Made by a program: the position numbers and the translations under genes
Shown here: positions 21,953 to 22,011 of the stretch, piece by piece
How the letters are laid out: each line of letters starts with the position of its first letter
Numbering within the stretch: the stretch's first letter is position 1
Notes under the pieces: model-generated
The model's input: only the letters and a program-made list of their open reading frames with translations
Databases searched by the model: none
Told to the model about the DNA's origin: nothing
From: JBOHDX01 sp050700835
GTDB taxonomy: Bacteria; Actinomycetota; Actinomycetes; Propionibacteriales; Nocardioidaceae
Length of the DNA: 22,011 bases
Assembly (NCBI GenBank): GCA_050700835.1
Contig: JBOHDX010000139.1
Span: 1-22,011, forward strand
Direction of reading: 5' to 3'

Positions 21953-22011
21953 CGCGCCGCCCACCAGTCCCTCCCCAGCGGCGATCCGACAGTTGCGCAC
22001 CCGTGCATAAC

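Noticed and set aside
21953..22011. 3' end of opcA
   Set aside because: A frame ending in a TGA that overlaps the pgl GTG exists, but its 20 visible residues do not let me identify OpcA.

Overview
This is a high-GC window in which GTG starts are common and gene ends often overlap. It is the DNA-repair and central-metabolism region of an actinomycete (Actinomycetota). The markers are the order uvrC-rapZ-yvcK-whiA-gap-pgk-tpiA-secG, the actinobacterial RNA polymerase-binding protein RbpA, a mycothiol-dependent isomerase-family protein, and WhiA. The protein sequences fit a Nocardioidaceae/Propionibacteriales-type organism, but I cannot fix the genus by eye.

Layout. Positions 1-2705 (minus strand) hold a compact operon: an OmpR-type response regulator, its membrane histidine kinase, and a small secreted His/Asp/Asn/Gln-rich protein whose ribosome binding site lies inside the last kinase codons. 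Next come a glyoxalase-II-like metallo-hydrolase (minus) and, divergently, uracil-DNA glycosylase (plus). A MDMPI/DinB-type protein (minus) diverges from uvrA (plus). A Tat-exported Rieske lipoprotein follows uvrA and overlaps tail-to-tail with a TTC38-like tetratricopeptide gene (minus). serA (minus) lies behind it and diverges from uvrC. From 11687 to 20580 a long co-directional run covers uvrC, rapZ, yvcK, whiA, the glycolytic genes gap, pgk and tpiA, then secG and rbpA. The window ends with a small TfoX-domain gene and 6-phosphogluconolactonase, both on the minus strand.

How it fits together. ung, uvrA and uvrC supply base- and nucleotide-excision repair. uvrA and uvrC each have an upstream element matching the RecA-NDp/PafBC damage-inducible promoter pattern (TGTCRGNG-N8-TANNNT), so they look co-regulated without LexA. 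RapZ, YvcK and WhiA link cell-envelope/carbon control to the adjacent glycolysis block. Five transcription-unit starts carry a TANNNT hexamer 6 or 7 nt before the start codon, which suggests leaderless mRNAs.

The most unusual element is a 22-bp GC-rich repeat with a CCGCGG core. It occurs as tandem arrays in three intergenic gaps (4175-4254, 20592-20635, 21078-21167). Each array sits against gene stop codons, and two of them bracket the TfoX-domain gene in opposite orientation. I could not tie it to a named repeat family. In-frame minisatellites (9, 12 and 15 bp) also lie in the coding ends of the kinase, uvrA and the Rieske gene.
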